From JAHJBR01 sp040757035 (lineage in GTDB: Archaea > Micrarchaeota > Micrarchaeia > Anstonellales > Bilamarchaeaceae): 37,490 bases of DNA. The stretch is taken from contig JBFLYM010000006.1 of the NCBI GenBank assembly GCA_040757035.1, forward strand, positions 1 to 37,490. Reading direction: 5' to 3'. Below the pieces are notes generated by a model that did not search any database, was not told where the DNA came from, and worked only from the letters and a program-made list of their open reading frames with translations. Shown one piece after another: positions 23,922-32,535 of the stretch. A program made the translations under genes and the position numbers. Position 1 is the first letter of the stretch, and each line of letters begins with the position of its first letter.

Positions 23922-24963
23922 TTCCATGAGTTTTAAAAGAATTTATTTCACGATCTCCGCTTTATTTCCGCAGAATTTCAATAATGCGGTCAATAAAAAA
24001 CTTATTCATGCTGGTATTGGCGAAGATGTTGATATTTGGATTGGAAGAACGGCATTGACAACGTTCCTTTTTTCGCTTGCTGTGCTGATTGCATCAATAG
24101 TTTTTTTTCCAATATTAAAGATCGGCATATCCCAACTTGGGCGTGTTGCATTGCTTGAATTTATAATTATTTATTCGCTTCCGCTTTTTGTAATAGCATT
24201 GTTTTTTATTTTTGCCTTGTATTATATCTACCTTTTCTACCGTATACAGGCGCGCACAGACGCTGTTGAAAAAGTGCTTCCAGATTTTTTGCTTATTTTG
24301 ATTTCCAATCTTCGTGCAGGTATGTCTCCATATAGCGCGTTTGTTGGTGCTGCGCGTCCTGAGTTCGGACCGCTTGAAGAGGAAATAAAAAAAGTTGCTA
24401 TGCGCGGTTCCTCTTCTCAATCAATTACCAGCGCTTTGGGCGAACTTTCTGACCGCATTGATTCCAAAATATTGCAAAAAACCATAGTGTTTTTTGACAA
24501 AGCGATGCGCTCTGGAGGTCAAATGGCAAGAATTCTGCACGCGAGTGCTGAAGAAATAAGACATGCTCAGGAAATGCGCGCTGAACTTTTTTCGCAATCA
24601 ATGAGTTATATAATATTTCTTGGATTCACCATAGTACTTATTACGCCATTTTTGCTTTCTGTTTCAGGGCAATTTCTTACAATGTTCTTAAAGATCAAAG
24701 AATCAATGATCACTGGTGCCGGGGCGTCTTTTAATATCTCTTTGTTCCAGGGCGAACTTCTGATATCTCCAGTATTTATAGAATATACCGGTTATGTATT
24801 CCTTGTGATCGTTTCGCTTTTTATCTCATTTTTTATAGGTTCTTTAATGCGCGGAAAACCCCTTTTTGGGATAAAATATTTTCCTGCATTTGCGGTCGCG
24901 AGTATTGGAATGTTTATAATTTCCAGATTCATGGTTTCAAAATTACTCGCTTCCTTTGGATAA
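23914..24963 (+). CDS. Type II secretion F-like membrane protein 2 (TadC/FlaJ type)
   Basis: 349-aa partner of the preceding gene. Same layout: two N-terminal helices (about 48-70, 80-110), a T2SSF domain with FLLILISNLRAGMSPYSAF and ALGELSDRIDSKILQKTIVFFDKAMRSGGQMARIL, then several helices (about 230-250, 290-315, 325-345). Having two separate F proteins resembles Tad systems (TadB and TadC) and many archaeal pili. The ATG overlaps the previous stop region (ATGAGTGA), so translation is coupled. Its 3' end overlaps the converging nucleotidyltransferase gene by about 20 bp. Confidence 0.85.
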   Translation: MSDSMSFKRIYFTISALFPQNFNNAVNKKLIHAGIGEDVDIWIGRTALTTFLFSLAVLIASIVFFPILKIGISQLGRVALLEFIIIYSLPLFVIALFFIFALYYIYLFYRIQARTDAVEKVLPDFLLILISNLRAGMSPYSAFVGAARPEFGPLEEEIKKVAMRGSSSQSITSALGELSDRIDSKILQKTIVFFDKAMRSGGQMARILHASAEEIRHAQEMRAELFSQSMSYIIFLGFTIVLITPFLLSVSGQFLTMFLKIKESMITGAGASFNISLFQGELLISPVFIEYTGYVFLVIVSLFISFFIGSLMRGKPLFGIKYFPAFAVASIGMFIISRFMVSKLLASFG

Positions 24964-26178
24964 AAAATTTTTAAAATTTTTATTCACAACCACTCCGGAA
25001 TTCACCCAACATTCGTTCTCTATGGTTTTTCCAGGCATTACACAACTAAGCACGCCAAATTTGACATTATCTCCAACCACTGCGCCAAACTTTTTTCTTT
25101 CGGTATTCACTAAGCCGCTTTCGGTTAGTACGCTTACAACTTTTTCATCAAAACGATAATTCGCAATTTGCGTTCCTGCACCAAAATTTACGTTTTCTCC
25201 TATTATGCTGTCTCCAATATAGGTGAGGTGTTTTGCTTTCACGTTATCAAAAAGTATACTGTTTTTTACAGTTGTGCTTTCACCTATTTCGCAATACTTT
25301 CCTAATGAATTATTTCCATACAAACAAGAATGCGGGCCAATTTTTGTTCCTTCGCCAATATAATGTATTCCCTCGCCAATATAACTGTCAAAAATTTCTG
25401 CATCTTTTTCCATGATAAGTTTTCCTTTTATCGTACTATTTTCCACTTTGCCTCCACAAACAGCATTTGCTTCCATTCTTTGCAGGAGATAATCCTGTAC
25501 ATCAAACAATTGCCAGGGATAAGCAATATCGGTCCAAAAACCATGTATTTCAATACATTTTGCACCAACCAAAACATCCGTAAGTTCATATTCTCTGCGT
25601 ACACTCGGAGTTATTGCTTCTAATTTTGGAAAAATAGTTTCATCCATCACATAAATTGAGGTATTAATTAGATTACTATCTGATCTGTCTGGGCTTTCCG
25701 GTTTTTCTTTTACACACGTTACTTTTTCATTATTTACTTGGAGTACTCCATAACTTTTTGGGTTTTCAACTGTTTTTGCAGCAACCGTTATCCCTTTCTC
25801 CTGTTGGTATCTATCTTGGTGAAATGCAATTAATTCTTTTATCACGCTTGCATCGGTAATAATGTCACTACTAATAACCAAAAAAGTGTTGTTTATTTTT
25901 CCTTCTGCAGAAAGTAATGCTGCGCCAGTCCCATATTTCTCGTCTTGTTCGATAAATTCAAGTTTCATTCCAATATCGTTTGTTCTAAAATATTCAAGGA
26001 TTTTTTCTTTCCTGTATTTTACAATTACTATCGCTTCATTTATGCCGGCCTTTTTTACTTCATGCAAAACATGCCAGACTAGAGGTTTTCCACCAGTATA
26101 AACCATTGCCTTTGGTCTTGTAAATGTGAGAGGATGCATTCGCTTGCCTTCTCCTGCAGCAAGTATTACGGCTTTCAT
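24943..26178 (-). CDS. Bifunctional sugar-1-phosphate nucleotidyltransferase/acyltransferase (GlmU-like)
   Basis: 411 aa. N-terminal nucleotidyltransferase domain with the signature LAAGEGKRMHPLTFTRPKAM (6-25), GGKPLVWH, the metal-binding ISSDIITD, and VKEKPESP. The C-terminal 160 residues are a left-handed beta helix of hexapeptide repeats (IGEGTKIGPHSCLYGNNSLGKYCEIGEST..), ending in a conserved NSGVVV segment. Archaeal proteins of this architecture make UDP-GlcNAc or NDP-glucose. The ATG at 26178 begins directly at MKAVILAAGEG. It feeds cell-surface glycan or N-glycosylation pathways; the sequon-rich protein at 27863 could be a target (inference). Confidence 0.88.
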   Translation of the reverse strand: MKAVILAAGEGKRMHPLTFTRPKAMVYTGGKPLVWHVLHEVKKAGINEAIVIVKYRKEKILEYFRTNDIGMKLEFIEQDEKYGTGAALLSAEGKINNTFLVISSDIITDASVIKELIAFHQDRYQQEKGITVAAKTVENPKSYGVLQVNNEKVTCVKEKPESPDRSDSNLINTSIYVMDETIFPKLEAITPSVRREYELTDVLVGAKCIEIHGFWTDIAYPWQLFDVQDYLLQRMEANAVCGGKVENSTIKGKLIMEKDAEIFDSYIGEGIHYIGEGTKIGPHSCLYGNNSLGKYCEIGESTTVKNSILFDNVKAKHLTYIGDSIIGENVNFGAGTQIANYRFDEKVVSVLTESGLVNTERKKFGAVVGDNVKFGVLSCVMPGKTIENECWVNSGVVVNKNFKNFLSKGSE

Positions 26179-26226
26179 AAAAAGAATTTGCATAAGAAGA
26201 TTAAAAAATTTTGTTAGTTTTCTCTA

Positions 26227-26310
26227 GCTGGTTTGTTATAATTAGTTTGCTATACCTGGTTTGCTATGCTTGGTTTGCCATAGTCAGGTTGCTATAGTCG
26301 GTTTGCCATA
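26227..26310. repeat. Six tandem copies of a 14-bp unit
   Basis: Exactly 84 bp = 6 x 14. The units read GCTGGTTTGTTATA, ATTAGTTTGCTATA, CCTGGTTTGCTATG, CTTGGTTTGCCATA, GTCAGGTTGCTATA and GTCGGTTTGCCATA. On the other strand the consensus is TATAGCAAACCAAC, the tip seen in the IS630-type ends and the inverted-repeat arms. The distal copies encode the last residues (MANRL) and stop of the gene at 26292-27083. The array lies between that gene and the nucleotidyltransferase gene. Confidence 0.9.
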
Positions 26311-27083
26311 TGTCCGTGAAAATAATCTAAAACTTTCATTTGGAAATCTTTTTGACTTGGATAACCCAATTGTTTGTATAATTGTAATAGATATGGATGC
26401 GGAGAAAAGTGCGCAACAGTGGAAACATATTCAAACATATACTCGGTTGATGTAAGCCATTGCCTTGCATCTCTACCAGCCTGTTTACATTGATTCACAA
26501 ATAATGTTGATGAAAGAGCCTCCATTTTGCGCAGCAATTTATTTTCTAAATTTTCCTGCACGAATACAAAATTAATATTTATTTTTTCAATTTTCCCATT
26601 CAAAAGATTTTTTGCCGGTTTTTCAATGTTTGCTGAAACAAGAAATTTACTTTCATGACTTATGGTAAATGAATACTCGCCAGGTTCAAAATGCGCCAGT
26701 AAAAAAGAGGAGAAAAATTCTTTACCATTATACTGCGCAACAGATTTGCTGAAAACAACAAGCCGCTTCTCTAAAAAGAATATTGCACGCGTGGCTCCAT
26801 GTGCGAAATGATTTGGGAGTTTTTCTCCATTCACAAAAAGATTTTGAAAATATGCCATTGGTGCTGCGAAAGCTGTTTTTGGTTCAAACATTGGTTTAAT
26901 CAATAATTTTGGATATTCTATAGTGGAATATGCATTGATTGAAGGAAATGATAAATGCATGTTTTTTGAATATTCAAGTCGTGCAATGTCGCACTCTTGC
27001 ATTTTAGACAATAAAAGATTATATTCCTGATTATCCTTTACTTTGTCACAAAGTTCACACACTTCACATGACCTTGAATTCAA
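26292..27083 (-). CDS. Hypothetical protein with N-terminal Cys cluster (263 aa)
   Basis: Not recognised. The N terminus has C6-x2-C9-x2-C12 and a further Cys near 30, which may bind a metal. The middle (about 80-180) is beta-rich (AIFFLEKRLVVFSKSVAQYNG, GEYSFTISHESKFLVSANIEKP), and the end is helical with many aromatic residues (EYMFEYVSTVAHFSPHPYLLQLYKQLGY). No membrane segment. The ATG overlaps the 3' end of the FKBP gene by 20 bp, so expression is coupled to it, and a folding-related role is possible. The C terminus runs into the 14-bp repeat array, so the original end may have been changed. Confidence 0.7.
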   Translation of the reverse strand: MNSRSCEVCELCDKVKDNQEYNLLLSKMQECDIARLEYSKNMHLSFPSINAYSTIEYPKLLIKPMFEPKTAFAAPMAYFQNLFVNGEKLPNHFAHGATRAIFFLEKRLVVFSKSVAQYNGKEFFSSFLLAHFEPGEYSFTISHESKFLVSANIEKPAKNLLNGKIEKININFVFVQENLENKLLRKMEALSSTLFVNQCKQAGRDARQWLTSTEYMFEYVSTVAHFSPHPYLLQLYKQLGYPSQKDFQMKVLDYFHGHMANRL

Positions 27084-27705
27084 TATCTTTTATTTCTAAA
27101 ACGGTGGTCTTTATTGCACGTGCAAGTTTGGTTTTTTTTGTTTCATCGTTATATTGTTCTTTAATTAATGAAACTATTGCCTTTGTTCCTTCTATTGAAT
27201 GCACGCCATTAATACCAAATAGTTCCATAAGCTTGATAATTTTTCCATTAACATCTTCAAAAATGTCAACAAGTTTAAGTTTATATTTTATATTCTGATC
27301 TGCAAGAGGATGATTAAAATCAACCAGTACTCTACCGTTGTTCACACTTTTTATCCTGCCGTTCAGCACACCGAACTTGGTTTCCATTTGCACTACCAAA
27401 CCAGGATATGGTTTAAGATCATTTTCCTCAAAATAGCTTAATGGAACTATATTTATTTTGTTTTTGTCTCGTGTACCGAATGCCTTATCCGGGGTTAAAG
27501 AAAATTCTGTTTCTTCTCCTTTTTTCATATTTGCAATTATTTCGCTCATGCCTGGCACTAAAAGGTCTACACTAAAAATGACCAGTAATTTTCCTTCTTT
27601 ATTATGAAGTTTTTTAGCTATTTCCCCTGTTGTGCTATCAAATATATTACCGTTTTTATCATAACCAGTATATTCTATCTCTATAAAGTCTCCTTTTTTG
27701 ACCAT
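27064..27705 (-). CDS. FKBP-type peptidyl-prolyl isomerase (SlyD-like)
   Basis: 213-aa prolyl isomerase and chaperone of the archaeal FKBP family. The N-terminal FKBP core, VKKGDFIEIEYTGYDKNGNIFDST, is followed by the insert-in-flap domain (about 85-130, including AFGTRDKNKINIVPLSYF) and the return strand GRVLVDFNHPLADQNIKYKLKLV. The last 60 residues form the C-terminal extension typical of the long archaeal FKBPs. Such proteins assist folding in the cytoplasm. First gene of a two-gene unit with the Cys-cluster protein. Confidence 0.9.
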   Translation of the reverse strand: MVKKGDFIEIEYTGYDKNGNIFDSTTGEIAKKLHNKEGKLLVIFSVDLLVPGMSEIIANMKKGEETEFSLTPDKAFGTRDKNKINIVPLSYFEENDLKPYPGLVVQMETKFGVLNGRIKSVNNGRVLVDFNHPLADQNIKYKLKLVDIFEDVNGKIIKLMELFGINGVHSIEGTKAIVSLIKEQYNDETKKTKLARAIKTTVLEIKDIEFKVM

Positions 27706-27862
27706 CTAATCACGCTATCAAATTCTTTACACTTTCACTCTTACACGTTCACTTTTAGATTTTTACACTATCAAATCTTCCCAGCTCACATCGTAAAAAT
27801 TTAAAGATTTAGTAAAAATTTAAAGAGTAAGAATTTATAAATTGCACAGATAACCTACATAT

Positions 27863-28870
27863 ATGCGAATTTCTGGATTACTTAAAAAGGAAAACATATA
27901 CAAAGTGCTAGTTGTTGGATTTGTGCTTGTGTTTATTTTATCAAGTTTTAGCACTGACCTATTTAAACGAAATGACACTGGAGGAAATGCTGGAAGACAA
28001 AATACTTCAAATTATTTTGAGACCAAAATAGCCGTGAATGCGACTATAGTTGAATATCAGCCATATATAGCTACGAATTTGCGCAACGCCGTTATTGCAG
28101 AAACACTGAAAACATTACCAAATGTAGACAAAATCATACCTAGTTCCCAAGGATACGTAATTTCATTGAAAAATACTTCAAACATTACAAGCATATATTC
28201 CTATCTCGCATCGCAAAACATAAGCGGAAAAGTAAACGCGGTTCTTTCATTACCATCTGTGATAGAGGTTTTGATTGACAATTCTCGCGAAAACATTTCA
28301 GGAACGCAGATTTATACAAAACTTGAACCAATTTTTGAAGAAGGCGAAAATGTTACAGTATCAATATTTCTTGCGATACAAAACAACCAGATTATTGGTA
28401 ATGAGTTGGTGGCAACTATTCTTCCTTCTTTAACTGAATTTAATACAAACGCTAATATTATTGCGCTAACCGCGACCAAAGTAATTATTTCGGTTCCATG
28501 GGAAAAGGACTCTGAAATAAGCGAGAATATCGCGAATATAACCGCTAAGTATGGCGCTGACAAAGTTTTGTACTTGAAAAACGATTCTGAAGATGAGGAT
28601 TCAAAAAATGCGAGTTTTGCGAATTCTTTGCTTATTATATCCTTAGATGCGAGCGATTCTAAAAACATGAGCGAATTTGAAAACTTTTCAAAGAATTATG
28701 AATATACCTATAACATACGAATAGACAACACCACCGGACAATGGTTCCTTGCATACACGAGTCCGGAGTATTACAAAGAAAATGATAGCGTAATGGTGCG
28801 AGTTTCGGCCTATACAATAAAAGATAAAATTAGCGATATAATAAGCGCGCGTACTTTATATATAGAATAA
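27863..28870 (+). CDS. Membrane-anchored surface protein, unknown (335 aa)
   Basis: A short cytoplasmic tail (MRISGLLKKENIYK) and one membrane helix (14-28) are followed by about 300 extracytoplasmic residues with at least ten N-x-S/T sequons, so it is probably N-glycosylated. Two similar alpha/beta stretches can be seen (about 60-150 and 160-240), each with a VxxIxPSxxGYVISL- or IIALTATKVIISV-like strand, suggesting a duplicated domain. Only one helix is seen. No family recognised. A TATA box AATTTATAAAT at 27832-27842 precedes the ATG by about 20 nt. The same TATA plus initiator region (TTTATAAATTGCAC) occurs at 16231-16244. Confidence 0.75.
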   Translation: MRISGLLKKENIYKVLVVGFVLVFILSSFSTDLFKRNDTGGNAGRQNTSNYFETKIAVNATIVEYQPYIATNLRNAVIAETLKTLPNVDKIIPSSQGYVISLKNTSNITSIYSYLASQNISGKVNAVLSLPSVIEVLIDNSRENISGTQIYTKLEPIFEEGENVTVSIFLAIQNNQIIGNELVATILPSLTEFNTNANIIALTATKVIISVPWEKDSEISENIANITAKYGADKVLYLKNDSEDEDSKNASFANSLLIISLDASDSKNMSEFENFSKNYEYTYNIRIDNTTGQWFLAYTSPEYYKENDSVMVRVSAYTIKDKISDIISARTLYIE

Positions 28871-28887
28871 ACATTGTCCGCATTTAA

Positions 28888-30273
28888 TTACCCGATTTTC
28901 ATTTCTGAAACTCTTACATATGGACCGCCATCGCTTACTGGAACGCTTTGCCCCATCTTTCCGCAGAAGCCAGGAGAAGTCATAAAATTGTTTCCAACAC
29001 TTTCCACTCTCGCAAGGCTCTCAAAAATATTTCCGCTTATGGTTACATCGCGGAGCAGTTTCTCTTTTGAACCGTTTTTTATTAACCATCCTTCCTTTGC
29101 TGCAAACATGAAATCTCCATTGAATATGTCCACGCTTCCCCCTTTCATTCCAATCACATATATTCCTTCCTTGACGTCAAAAACATCGCTTTTGCGTTCA
29201 TTTCCTTTTAGGAAAAATGTATTTGACATGCGCACTATTGGCGCAAATTCATAGTCTTCGGCGCGCGCATGACCGTTGCTAATTGTTTCAAGTTCGGAGT
29301 TTTGCGTTTTTGGTTTCGGTTTTTTCGTTTTGAAGTTTCTACTCGCGAAATTGCGTACTGCTGTCGCGCTTTGCCTTGAATGTAAATAATTTTTAAGCAC
29401 CCCATTTTCAACTATCAAAACAGGTCTGGCCCTCACACCTTCATCATCATAAAAATAGCGTCCGAAACCATCAAAAGTCGGATCGTCAATTATTGAAACT
29501 TTTTCGCTTGCAATTTTTTTTCCAAGTTTTCCCGCAAGCATGGATTCTTGTTCAGCAACACTGTCTCCTTCGCTTGCGTGCCCCAATGCTTCATGAGTGA
29601 ATATCCCGCTCATCTCTGGATCCATTATTACAAGAAATCTTCCTTTTGGAGGCGAATGCGAATTAAGAAGGCGCTCAGCGCGTTCTTTTGCATTCTGTGC
29701 TGTCTTTGCGATATCAAAATTTCCATAACCATTGCGCGAAGCCAGTCGTTCATGTCCTTTTTGTAGCTCAATCCCTTCCTTTGCCACACAAACCGCGGAA
29801 AAGTATACATAACTCTCTTTTTGGACTATACACGAACCATTGTTGTTCATGAATATTTTTTTCACATTTGAATCGCACAAGAAAAGAGATGTGTTTTTGG
29901 TTTTTGCAGAAAGCGCGTATTTTTTAGCCTCTTTCATCATTACGATTTTTTCATTGAAATCCGGAAATTCAAAATTTTTTCCGATTTCAGCATTTTCGCT
30001 TTTTTCATGAGATAACGAAAAAATTCCTTTATTTATCCTTGCCAATTTTTCAGCTTTTTTAATTAATTTTGGAAAATCATTGATATTTGTACTCCATGCA
30101 TAACCAAAGCTTCCATTGATTAAAGTACGCACGCCTATACCGTCAGTTTCTCCACTTGCACACATTATTTTTTCATCCTCAAGCGAAAACGATGAATTCA
30201 CACTAGAGATTATGCGGATGTCGGCATAAAAATTCAGTTTTGAGAGGTATGAGGATATTTTATCAAAATCCAT
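28888..30273 (-). CDS. tldD: TldD-family metalloprotease
   Basis: 461 aa. Zinc protease of the TldD/PmbA (U62) family, whose TldD member supplies the active site. The HExxxH motif is HEALGH within GIFTHEALGHASEGD, followed by DDEGVRARPVLIVENGVL and LHSRQSATA. The C-terminal half shows the usual FLKGNERKSD, GIYVIGMKGGSVDIFNGDFMF and GKMGQSVPVSDGGPYVRV blocks. Usually it works with a TldE/PmbA partner, which is not in this window. The ATG at 30273 is 8 bp after the stop of the roadblock-like gene, so the two are likely co-transcribed. Confidence 0.92.
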   Translation of the reverse strand: MDFDKISSYLSKLNFYADIRIISSVNSSFSLEDEKIMCASGETDGIGVRTLINGSFGYAWSTNINDFPKLIKKAEKLARINKGIFSLSHEKSENAEIGKNFEFPDFNEKIVMMKEAKKYALSAKTKNTSLFLCDSNVKKIFMNNNGSCIVQKESYVYFSAVCVAKEGIELQKGHERLASRNGYGNFDIAKTAQNAKERAERLLNSHSPPKGRFLVIMDPEMSGIFTHEALGHASEGDSVAEQESMLAGKLGKKIASEKVSIIDDPTFDGFGRYFYDDEGVRARPVLIVENGVLKNYLHSRQSATAVRNFASRNFKTKKPKPKTQNSELETISNGHARAEDYEFAPIVRMSNTFFLKGNERKSDVFDVKEGIYVIGMKGGSVDIFNGDFMFAAKEGWLIKNGSKEKLLRDVTISGNIFESLARVESVGNNFMTSPGFCGKMGQSVPVSDGGPYVRVSEMKIG

Positions 30274-30281
30274 TTTATCAA

Positions 30282-30584
30282 TTACAAATTTATATAATCA
30301 TAGAGTATTTTTTTGTCCTCATCATTCTTTATTTGACTTACCAATAAATAATCTTCTAAAAGGATGAATATAAGGGATTTTTCTTTAAATTCTATTTTTA
30401 TTTCTTTTACCCTGTCATTAAATTGACTCATAAGCAATTGCGCGTTGCTTGCAAGATATTGCGCAACATAGTGGGCCGGATCTTCCATTGCGAAAGTGGA
30501 ATAAACCAGTCCACCATCGTATTTCACTAATGCAGTTTCAATTCCCCTTTCCTTCATTTTATCTATAATTTCTTTAAATTCCAT
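30282..30584 (-). CDS. Roadblock/LC7-like small protein (100 aa)
   Basis: Short alpha/beta protein with the order helix, two strands (ETALVKYDGGLVYSTF), a long helix (PAHYVAQYLASNAQLLMSQF), then three strands (KEIKIEFKEKSLIFILLEDYLLVSQI) and a final helix. This order and the GGLVYSTF turn fit the Roadblock/LC7 fold seen in archaeal GTPase regulators and dynein light chains. Similarity is weak enough that I call it only like the family. It precedes tldD by 8 bp in the same direction. No GTPase gene is nearby. Confidence 0.55.
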   Translation of the reverse strand: MEFKEIIDKMKERGIETALVKYDGGLVYSTFAMEDPAHYVAQYLASNAQLLMSQFNDRVKEIKIEFKEKSLIFILLEDYLLVSQIKNDEDKKILYDYINL

Positions 30585-30785
30585 ATCATCTATCCTTATC
30601 CAGAGCCAAATTAATAATTCAGCTTGATCTATGATCTATCCCGAATCAATCTTGTTGGTTTGCTATAAACAATAAAAATCTGCGAGTAAATAAAAACCTG
30701 CGTATTTCAGCTTAGTATTTCAGAATTTCCGAGTAGTGTTGCGCAATCGAAATTACATGTTGTAGAGTATGGATTAAAACGAAAG

Positions 30786-30794
30786 CTATATAAA
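30786..30794 (+). promoter_or_regulatory. TATA box upstream of the coiled-coil gene
   Basis: GCTATATAAAGGGG matches an archaeal TATA box, placing transcription near 30815 and giving a leader of about 45 nt with the GGTGA ribosome-binding site at 30853-30857. The rest of the gap 30585-30785 holds one copy of the TTGGTTTGCTATA motif (about 30651-30663) and nothing else that I can identify. Confidence 0.6.
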
Positions 30795-30861
30795 GGGGAA
30801 GCGTGTAATAAGAATACTAAAGTGTTAAATGAACTTTAAAAATTATATTATAGGTGAAAAT

Positions 30862-31071
30862 ATGTCTGATACCTTTCGCCATCCGGATCCGCATAAAAAC
30901 ACGACCTCACAGCGTATTACAACGCTTAAAAAATGTATTGCAACGCTTAATAAAGGTTTGGAGTCTCTTAGACAGGAGCTCGATGGTGCCAAAGACAAGA
31001 TAGATGCTTTAGAAAAAGAAAACGCCCTGTTGAGAAACCAGCTTAATTTTCGCAATTATAACAAAAATTGA
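30862..31071 (+). CDS. Small coiled-coil protein (69 aa)
   Basis: The start at 30862 is set by AGGTGAAAAT directly upstream; an in-frame ATG at 30829 lies before that ribosome-binding site and is less likely. The first 20 residues are polar (MSDTFRHPDPHKNTTSQRIT). The rest is one long heptad-repeat helix (LKKCIATLNKGLESLRQELDGAKDKIDALEKENALLRNQL) with Leu/Ile at a and d positions, probably forming a dimer. It resembles prefoldin-like or septum-formation coiled coils only in general shape. No family assigned. Convergent with purB, 15 bp apart. Confidence 0.7.
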   Translation: MSDTFRHPDPHKNTTSQRITTLKKCIATLNKGLESLRQELDGAKDKIDALEKENALLRNQLNFRNYNKN

Positions 31072-31086
31072 ACAAATAAAATTAAT

Positions 31087-32427
31087 TCAGGATGTACCGA
31101 TTGCTCTTTCAATAATTTTTTCTGCATTGCCGATATAACTTAAATAATCAAAAAGCGAGTCAATTTCCTCTTTAGTAAATTTTTTTCCTATTGGACTCGC
31201 GATAAAGATATCTTTTAGGTGTTTTTCTTCTTTGAACGTACGCATGCTTAATTTTTTTATGAGTGCGTGGGCATCCTGTCTTCCCATAATCCCTTTTTCC
31301 ACAATTTTAATCATTAATCTTTCAGCAAGCATAAGTCCACGTGTAAGTTCTAAATTTCTTTTTATATTTTTTGGAAAAAACTCCAATCCTTCCAATATTG
31401 CTGTTATTTCTTTGAGCATATAATCCGATAGTACAAAACTTTCTGAAAAAATAAATCGCTCGTTTGCAGAATTTGTAAGATCTCGCTCGTGTTCAAGCGC
31501 TATGTTTTCCAAAGCGGTTTGCACATTTGCCCTTACAATTCGCGCAAGACTACACACTCTCTCGCTTTTATGCGGATTCCTTTTGTGCGGCATTGTGGAA
31601 GAACCAACCTGCTTTAAAGCGAATGGTTCGGCAATTTCCATGAGTTCTGTACGTTGCAAATTTCTTATTTCCTTTGCGATTTTTTCCACACTCGCTGAGA
31701 TTAGCGCTAGGATTTGCATGATTTCCGCGTGTCTATCGCGTTGTATTATCTGCGTTGCGACCAATACTGGTACAAGTCCAAGCTCATCCATAACTATTTT
31801 TTCAATCTCTATTCCCAGACCTCCGAATGTTGCCATTGTTCCGACTGCACCGCTCATTTTTCCGACTAAAATTCGTTTTTTTGCTTCTTTCAATCGCTCA
31901 ATATTTCTTCCAGCTTCCTGATAATAGATAGCAAATTTCATTCCGAATGTAGTAGGAACAGCATGCTGTCCGTGCGTCCTTCCAACGCACACAGTTTTTT
32001 TATGCGCGAGTGCTAGTTTTTTAAGTACTACTCTTAATTTTGCGAGCCGTTTTTCAATTTGCGCAATTGCATCTCTAAAGATGAGTGCGGTTGCGCTGTC
32101 CTCAATGTCATAACTTGTTGCACCTAAATGGATATACGCTGCTCCGCTGCCAGCATGCTCGCCCATTGCCTTTACCATTGCCATTAAATCGTGATGGGTT
32201 TCTTTTTCTATTTCTAATACGCGCGCGAGTTTAACTTTATTTTTTGCGCGTTCAATTTTTTCTACCACATCTTTTGGAATGTTTCCGAGTTTTGCATGCG
32301 CTTTTGCGAGTGCAATTTCAACATCCATCCATCTCTCAAGTTTTGCTTTCTCGCTGAATATTTCGCACATTTCTGTTCTATATCTTCCATCTAATGGAGA
32401 AACAATGGATAAAACAATTTCTGCCAT
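31087..32427 (-). CDS. purB: Adenylosuccinate lyase
   Basis: Fumarase-superfamily enzyme that removes fumarate from SAICAR and from adenylosuccinate, serving both IMP and AMP synthesis. The signature GSSTMPHKRNPHKSE is intact, preceded by ETHHDLMAMVKAMG and GATSYDIEDSA, and by GRTHGQHAVPTTFG with the catalytic His. The 446-aa length is normal. It works downstream of PurC and upstream of PurP in the same pathway. The ATG at 32427 gives the usual SIVSPLDGRY start. Confidence 0.94.
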   Translation of the reverse strand: MAEIVLSIVSPLDGRYRTEMCEIFSEKAKLERWMDVEIALAKAHAKLGNIPKDVVEKIERAKNKVKLARVLEIEKETHHDLMAMVKAMGEHAGSGAAYIHLGATSYDIEDSATALIFRDAIAQIEKRLAKLRVVLKKLALAHKKTVCVGRTHGQHAVPTTFGMKFAIYYQEAGRNIERLKEAKKRILVGKMSGAVGTMATFGGLGIEIEKIVMDELGLVPVLVATQIIQRDRHAEIMQILALISASVEKIAKEIRNLQRTELMEIAEPFALKQVGSSTMPHKRNPHKSERVCSLARIVRANVQTALENIALEHERDLTNSANERFIFSESFVLSDYMLKEITAILEGLEFFPKNIKRNLELTRGLMLAERLMIKIVEKGIMGRQDAHALIKKLSMRTFKEEKHLKDIFIASPIGKKFTKEEIDSLFDYLSYIGNAEKIIERAIGTS

Positions 32428-32484
32428 GGCTGTTTATTTATCTGTAAAATTTATAAAATACATAGTTTAACTTCGTTTCTATAA

Positions 32485-32520
32485 TTTAGTTGGTTGCGTA
32501 TACTTAGTTGGAGGAGTATA
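32485..32520. repeat. Two tandem 18-bp IS-end-like units
   Basis: TTTAGTTGGTTGCGTATA (32485-32502) and CTTAGTTGGAGGAGTATA (32503-32520) are head-to-tail. On the other strand each resembles the IS630/MITE tip TATACTCAACCAACTAAG found at 6252 and 1427. No second inverted end is near, so these are solo ends or independent sites. They lie between the ATPase gene and purB, about 60-90 bp upstream of the purB start. Confidence 0.7.
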
Positions 32521-32535
32521 GTATAGCTAAAACCA

